Source: Ornithinibacillus gellani (lineage in GTDB: Bacteria; Bacillota; Bacilli; Bacillales; Amphibacillaceae). Taken from it: DNA of 57,641 nt. Positions 53,427 through 57,641 of the stretch are shown in pieces. A program made the position numbers and the translations under genes. The notes under the pieces were generated by a model. That model ran no database searches and had not been told where the DNA came from. It worked only from the letters and a program-made list of their open reading frames with translations. Each line of letters opens with the position of its first letter. Position 1 is the first letter of the stretch. The stretch spans positions 1-57,641 of the forward strand of contig NZ_QTSZ01000019.1 of the NCBI RefSeq assembly GCF_003730295.1, in the 5' to 3' direction.

Positions 53427-53923
53427 TATATTCATTGATTAATTGGTGTATGAAGAAAATAAATCTTTGATGTATCTGCACATTTGTAATGTTATGAGAG
53501 ATTGTCCAAAAAGTCCAGTATAATAATAATTCGAAATAGCCAAAAAATTTGTTGTCTTGGATTTTATTGTTCAAGCCGTATATATGTTCAGTCCCGTGCA
53601 AATACAAAATTAAAGTTAGTATCCAAATTATTAATTTATAAAGATTAAAAAGAGTAAAAATAAAGGGATCTTAGTCTTTCAATTTTTGTAATGCCTTTAA
53701 TATAACTCTGCATCATCTCGTTTCACGAATATAAATTGCAAATAGCCATACAGATATTTTTTTGTTTCTCTTTCATTCATACGAATACGTTATTTGTATC
53801 CATTTGTTTAGTAGATAAAAAGATGTCAACTATAAAGGAAAAGTTGACATTTTCATAAACTGCTTCAAACCTTTGTTCCTATTGGGTTTTTAGCTCTTTT
53901 TTTCTGTTTTTTAATGTTTTTCT
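53427..53923. other. gene-free AT-rich stretch
   Basis: No gene is supported. At about 53823-53850, TGTCAACT and AGTTGACA form an 8-bp inverted repeat around TATAAAGGAA, in the approach to oriT; its role is unknown. The rest is AT-rich with no ribosome sites linked to frames. Confidence 0.5.
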
Positions 53924-53947
53924 ACCCCCCTGTTAGATACGGGGGGT
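53924..53947. other. oriT: origin of transfer (oriT), Tn916/ICEBs1 type
   Basis: ACCCCCC, ten bases (TGTTAGATAC), GGGGGGT. On the minus strand it reads ACCCCCCGTATCTAAC followed by AGGGGGGT. This is the 24-bp inverted repeat that I recall as the Tn916 oriT, and it closely matches the ICEBs1 oriT. The relaxase (Orf20/NicK type) nicks here. No relaxase or coupling protein gene exists in the window. Confidence 0.82.
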
Positions 53948-53950
53948 TAA

Positions 53951-54025
53951 AGCGTGGCTATCGCCACGCAGGCTTCGCCCAAAACAGCGGTTTTCGCTTC
54001 GCACACCGCTGCCTTGGGCAGCCTT
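53951..54025. other. GC-rich hairpins beside oriT (candidate single-strand origin)
   Basis: GCGTGGC/GCCACGC (53952-53969) and a longer nested hairpin AGGC-GCCCAA-CAGCGG / CCGCTG-TTGGGC-GCCT (53970-54024) start four bases from the oriT repeat. Tn916 and ICEBs1 carry single-strand origins near oriT for lagging-strand synthesis. The position and structure suggest that role, but I cannot confirm it. Confidence 0.5.
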
Positions 54026-54267
54026 TAGCCTTTGGTTAATACAGTGACATGTGCAAGCATAAAAGCAGCTTTATTGTAATCATTCATCTAGTTTTTTCGG
54101 CTAATATCAAATATGCATTTGAAGCATAATTCTTTTAATTAAATACTATAAGATTAAATTTTGTACAAATCCCACTTGAATACTGCCTATGAATGTTTAT
54201 TTTATAAGGTTTTTTCATGTTTTCTTATGTCAACATGTTGAAGTCCTCTTCTTTTTTGCCACGAATA

Positions 54268-57243
54268 CTATTTTGAATGTTGCTTGTTAAAACCAATGAT
54301 GTCGATATCTTCTTCATCCTCTTCTCCATCTTCACCATCGTTATTGCCACCATCATCTTTTCCTTTATCATCTTCAGGTTCTTTCTCTTTTTCCTTCTCT
54401 TTTTCTTTTTCCTTTTCTTTTTTCTCTTTCTCTTTGTCTTTGCCATCATCAAATGTGCCTAGCTTTACTTCATTTGATGGCTTGGATTCACGTCCAAAGT
54501 AATCCACTGCTTTCACATGATATAATGCTGCTCCACTGGAAATAGAATAACTAGTGCCAGTTGTATGTCCTATTAATTGGAACGCACTACCGGGTTTATC
54601 TGCTCGATAAATGCGATAGCCAACTACATCATTACTTCCTGATTTTCCCCAGTTAAGTGTTGAACCTGAGGCTTTAGCCGATACGGGTACGCCAGGGGCT
54701 TTACCATCGTCTTTGAGTGTACCACTGTTCACTTTCCCACCTGGTGCTCCTATTTTTTCCCATAGATGACGATTCGTTCTTGGATATAGCTCGGAAATAT
54801 CGTTCAGCTTATCATAGCCTTTTCGTTTTAGGAATTCTGGGTTAAATGCTAAGCCATCTCCCTTGACGAATTCAGAAGGGGTCTTTGGGCCTGCAGGTAC
54901 TGATTTTCCATTAACGGTCACATAACTTCCTGAAATGAGACTGTCATCTGTCTTTTTCGGTACATGTTTTACGTTGAACAGGTCTGAGCGTACCAGTCCA
55001 GCTTTCTTACATAAATCTGAAGGTAGCATACCAGAAATTAAGCAATAGCTTCTTTCTACGATTCCATCTGGACGTTTAAATTTATCCTTTGTAGCCACTA
55101 ATTCTGGGTTGACCTTTGAAGTAGCGTTGACAATATCTGCCCAAAGCTTCGTAATTCTTTGCGTGTGGTTCATACTGCAACCGACACAGGATTCTTTTAA
55201 ATTAAAGTTCTTATCATAGCCAATCCAGGCTCCGATGGTGACATTTGGATTGAAACCGACAAACCATGCGTCCTGGTGGTCCTGAGATGTACCGGTTTTA
55301 CCGGCCCAGTCTACACCTGAATTGTTTAAATAGCCGTTCAAATAAGTTGCTGTTCCACTACGAATAACATCACGCATCATGTCGAGTGTTAAATAACTCG
55401 TTTGTGGGGAGTATACTTGCACTTTTTTCGGTTTATATTCATAGATAACATCTCCATCCTTGGAGACGATTTTATCTATCATAGAACCTTTAATAAAATC
55501 CCCATTATTAGCTAGTGTCGAAAACGCCATTGTATTTTCTTCAACAGATGCACCATATGTTGTTCCACCAATTGATGCAGACAGGTTTGAATAATCTGCA
55601 GGGCTGAGACGGAAATTCATCTTTTCCAAAAACTTCTCTGCAGGATTTTGATCAATGATATCAACATATGTTGATGCAGCAGATAAATTATAGGACTGGG
55701 CAAGTGCTTCCCGTGCTGGGACAATTCCGTAATACCCAGTACTTACATAGTTACTCGGTGTCCATGGTTTTTGTCCAGGGATTGGAAAGCTACGCTTGTA
55801 ATCTGCAATCGGTGTACCTGGTTGGACCTTACCTAGTTCAATTGCAGCTGCATAAACGAGTAATGGTTTAATCGTACTACCAACTGGTCGTCTGGATGCA
55901 GAATAGTTCACTTGATCTTCCAGACTATATTCTCTTCCACCGACGAAACCAAGTATGCGACCGGTATTATTTTCAGTCATGACAATTCCAGTTTGTACAG
56001 GATCTTTCTTTGTTTCCATTTCTCCAGTTTCCGCATTCTTTTCTTGATACGTTCGATCTGGACCATAGTATTTATATTCTTTGGCTGCTTTTTGCATGGC
56101 ATTATAAATCTTCTTATCAATTGTAGAGTGTATTTTATAGCCATCCATGCGTAAGCTGCGGTCAGCAAGTATCATGTATTGTTTTTTTAGCTTATCGTCA
56201 TCTGCAAGATCCTTCGCAGAGTGACCATCTTTCTCTGCCAGTACAGTTGTTAGGATTTTAATCGCACGTTTTTCCAATTCATCGGTTAAATATGGATAGG
56301 TATCATGCGGATTTTTCATTTTCTTTCTAAAATCTTTCGTAATATCGTAAGCTATTGCCTCATCGTATTCTTTTTTAGAAATATATTTTGCGTCGAGCAT
56401 GCGTTTCAAAACAGTTTTCATTCGATTGATTCCAGGCTGAAGAGCTTTCTTTTTCTTGACCTTTCCAGAATTTTGGAAAGGTGTGTAAATCGATGGACCT
56501 TGTGGTAGACCAGCTAAGAATGCTGCCTGGGGCAGATTTAAATCTTTTGCATCCACATTAAATATTCCTTTGGAAGCGGTCTGAATGCCAGCGATATTTT
56601 GACCAGACGCATCTCTTCCATAAGGGATAATATTTAAATAAGCTTCCAGTATTTGATCTTTTGTAAAGAATCTTTCCAGTCTAAGGGCTAGTAGAATTTC
56701 TTTAGCCTTACGATCAAAGGATACTTCATTGGTGAGAATTTGGTTTTTAATAATTTGTTGTGTAAGTGTACTACCACCTGTTTTTGTCTGGGAATTGGTC
56801 GCTTCCTGAATAATAGCGCGAACTATCGCTTTCGGTACAACACCTTTATGCTCTGTAAAGTATTCATCCTCTGTTGCAATGACTGCATCTAGCAGGGTTT
56901 TTGAAATATCTTTTAGCTGAACTTCTTCACGATGCAAATCAGAACGGATATCACCGATATATTTACTGTCGGCAAAGTATAGTTTTGATGTTTCTTCATA
57001 ATTGTAAATATCTTTTTCCATACTTTCATAGCTTCGAATTGGTTCATCCTTTACAAGGGAAGCAAAATATCCTGCGCCAACCCCTAAACCCAGGAATAGT
57101 CCAATAAAACCAACGACAATAAAAAATAATATAATATTCCAAACGACATCGTAGGTAATACGGCTAGAACGTTGTATTTTACCTGTAGTCCAGGTTGTTT
57201 TTACTTTCGACCAAAAGGTATGAAAAAATTCTTTCACTTTCAA
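54268..57243 (-). CDS. class A penicillin-binding protein (PBP1A type)
   Basis: A 991-residue bifunctional cell-wall synthase. One membrane helix (residues 32-55) is followed by a GT51 glycosyltransferase (ATEDEYFTEHKG near residue 120, GGSTLTQQIIKNQ, YLNIIPYGR). The transpeptidase has the active-site serine Ser456 in VGSTIKP, SYN, and KTGTSQ. A fibronectin type III domain lies near residues 840-925. The tail is an unusual Lys/Glu run (residues about 930-955) and then an Asp/Glu/Gly-rich stretch. The start is TTG at 57243, eight bases behind AGGAGG. The upstream region has only a TATAAT-like -10 (57278-57273). Confidence 0.92.
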   Translation of the reverse strand: MKVKEFFHTFWSKVKTTWTTGKIQRSSRITYDVVWNIILFFIVVGFIGLFLGLGVGAGYFASLVKDEPIRSYESMEKDIYNYEETSKLYFADSKYIGDIRSDLHREEVQLKDISKTLLDAVIATEDEYFTEHKGVVPKAIVRAIIQEATNSQTKTGGSTLTQQIIKNQILTNEVSFDRKAKEILLALRLERFFTKDQILEAYLNIIPYGRDASGQNIAGIQTASKGIFNVDAKDLNLPQAAFLAGLPQGPSIYTPFQNSGKVKKKKALQPGINRMKTVLKRMLDAKYISKKEYDEAIAYDITKDFRKKMKNPHDTYPYLTDELEKRAIKILTTVLAEKDGHSAKDLADDDKLKKQYMILADRSLRMDGYKIHSTIDKKIYNAMQKAAKEYKYYGPDRTYQEKNAETGEMETKKDPVQTGIVMTENNTGRILGFVGGREYSLEDQVNYSASRRPVGSTIKPLLVYAAAIELGKVQPGTPIADYKRSFPIPGQKPWTPSNYVSTGYYGIVPAREALAQSYNLSAASTYVDIIDQNPAEKFLEKMNFRLSPADYSNLSASIGGTTYGASVEENTMAFSTLANNGDFIKGSMIDKIVSKDGDVIYEYKPKKVQVYSPQTSYLTLDMMRDVIRSGTATYLNGYLNNSGVDWAGKTGTSQDHQDAWFVGFNPNVTIGAWIGYDKNFNLKESCVGCSMNHTQRITKLWADIVNATSKVNPELVATKDKFKRPDGIVERSYCLISGMLPSDLCKKAGLVRSDLFNVKHVPKKTDDSLISGSYVTVNGKSVPAGPKTPSEFVKGDGLAFNPEFLKRKGYDKLNDISELYPRTNRHLWEKIGAPGGKVNSGTLKDDGKAPGVPVSAKASGSTLNWGKSGSNDVVGYRIYRADKPGSAFQLIGHTTGTSYSISSGAALYHVKAVDYFGRESKPSNEVKLGTFDDGKDKEKEKKEKEKEKEKEKEKEPEDDKGKDDGGNNDGEDGEEDEEDIDIIGFNKQHSK

Positions 57244-57370
57244 TAGTAAAACCTCCTAAAATTCCAGTCTTCATTATATCACAATGGAAAATGCAGGGGT
57301 ATCATTTATTCAAAAGGATTGCAAACGTCTAGAATTTGTGTTAAGAATAATGAATAGCATAAAATTTGTT

Positions 57371-57580
57371 ATACGATGAAAGAATGAAGTAGTTAATCAA
57401 ATCCCTTTCTAAGAGAGCCGGTGGTGGTGTGAATCGGTAAATATTTGATGACGAATTACGTTCCGGAGTATTCCTTACGTTATTGATAGCGTAAGGACGG
57501 TGGCGACCGCCATCCGGGAGTTTGACACCTAACTAATAATAAATTGCCCTTAGAGCCAGTGATGGCTTTATTTTTTTGTC
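57371..57580 (+). promoter_or_regulatory. T-box-like leader (tyrosine-type specifier) ending in a terminator
   Basis: AAGAGAGCCGG-TGGTGGTGTGAA-TCGG is the stem I signature (AG bulge and GNUG loop) of T-box leaders. It is followed by GAATTACGTTCCGGAG, where the GAA-NNN-G pattern puts UAC (Tyr) at 57457-57459. Hairpins at 57473-57496 and 57497-57516 may be stem II elements. The normal GGTGGTACCGCG core is absent; the nearest is GGTGGCGACCGCC at 57499. A short terminator (AGCCA...TGGCT, T-run) ends at 57577. tyrS follows acsA in related genomes, so a tyrS leader is expected here. Confidence 0.5.
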
Positions 57581-57598
57581 AAATTTTAAAATAAAATA

Positions 57599-57627
57599 TT
57601 GAGTACTATTTAGTACTATGTTATTAT
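57599..57627 (+). promoter_or_regulatory. promoter with palindromic operator
   Basis: TTGAGT (57599-57604), 17 bases, TATTAT (57622-57627). The spacer contains AGTACTA-TT-TAGTACT (57602-57617), a perfect inverted repeat of 7-bp arms. A dimeric repressor bound there would block RNA polymerase. The gene served lies beyond the window. Confidence 0.6.
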
Positions 57628-57641
57628 AGAAGTATCTTTGT

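Larger units (their letters stand above)
35148..54220. mobile_element. composite genomic island between acuA and the class A PBP gene
   Basis: The interval departs from the conserved gene order that precedes it. It contains a large serine recombinase, an antibiotic-resistance-type block, an IS1595-family element with target duplications, several gene fragments, Tn916-type Orf7/Orf8 genes and a Tn916-type oriT. No relaxase, coupling protein or type IV secretion gene is present, so it is not a self-transferring element as it stands. Its outer limits are estimates: the left end is set at the first copy of a 12-base direct repeat, the right end lies beyond oriT. It is probably several insertions stacked together. 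Confidence 0.6.

Noticed and set aside
53823-53850. TGTCAACT/AGTTGACA inverted repeat as a right att site of the recombinase
   Set aside because: It shares about ten bases (GTCAACTTTT) with the 3' end of the recombinase gene, but that lies inside coding sequence and the match is too short to define a junction.
35233-53947. complete Tn916-like integrative conjugative element
   Set aside because: Only oriT and Orf7/Orf8-type genes are present. There is no relaxase, FtsK-type coupling protein, secretion genes, tyrosine integrase or excisionase.
57371-57580. cyclic-di-AMP or lysine riboswitch
   Set aside because: The GAGAGCC-like start is similar, but the conserved cores of those riboswitches are absent, while the T-box stem I loop and specifier pattern are present.

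Overview
The window looks like chromosome of a low-GC, endospore-forming-type Bacillaceae, closest in flavour to Virgibacillus, Oceanobacillus or Lentibacillus (inference from gene content). The order of its core genes follows the Bacillus subtilis ytfP-ytgP-ytzG-ytlPQR-ytmP-ytzH-trmB-ytzB-ytnP-ytoP-ytoQ-ytpPQR-sftA-murC-ytxGH-aroA-ccpA-motPS-acuCBA segment. The start codons, Shine-Dalgarno sites and AT-rich intergenic spaces are typical of that group.

Layout. 1-430: 3' end of a 23S rRNA gene, a 5S rRNA gene and a strong terminator. 479-3485: minus-strand transporter, a small membrane protein and a flavoprotein. 3517-3832: two tandem copies of a structured repeat of about 155 bp. 3962-14391: murJ and the yt* housekeeping genes. 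14406-15020: four more tandem copies of the same repeat. 15032-28752: ytoQ, the ytpPQR/sftA/pncB/murC genes, a sigma-B-type ytxGH operon, aroA, ccpA and the sodium motor stator motPS. 28835-32281: a minus-strand trio (Asp/Glu racemase, MurE paralogue, ATP-grasp ligase) that reads as a D-Asp cross-bridge or peptidoglycan-type cassette. 32602-35065: acuABC, which controls acetyl-CoA synthetase.

35.1-54.2 kb is an accessory island lying where acsA normally follows acuA. It carries a large serine recombinase; a bacitracin-type resistance block (DUF2089 regulator, small membrane protein, SpoIIM-like protein, two-component system, BcrAB-like ABC transporter and a BcrC-like undecaprenyl-pyrophosphate phosphatase); an IS1595-family element with intact 8-bp target duplications and an acetyltransferase passenger; a MocR-type regulator divergent from a proline dehydrogenase; a CPBP protease; Tn916-type Orf7/Orf8 regulators behind an attenuator; a T-box-controlled but frameshifted MFS pump; and an isolated Tn916/ICEBs1-type oriT with no relaxase nearby. 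The island is best read as layered insertions and decay of conjugative or mobilizable elements.

54268-57243 is a class A penicillin-binding protein on the minus strand. The window ends in a T-box-like leader with a tyrosine-type specifier (tyrS would be expected here) and a promoter that contains a perfect palindrome.

The strongest unexplained signals are: (i) an identical four-box, 11-bp-phased TTAA operator with the same distance to the -10 box in front of both bcrA-like and bcrC-like genes; (ii) the orphan oriT; (iii) the tandem structured repeat family; (iv) the racemase/MurE(DNPK)/ATP-grasp trio; and (v) the IS1595 element carrying a GNAT gene.
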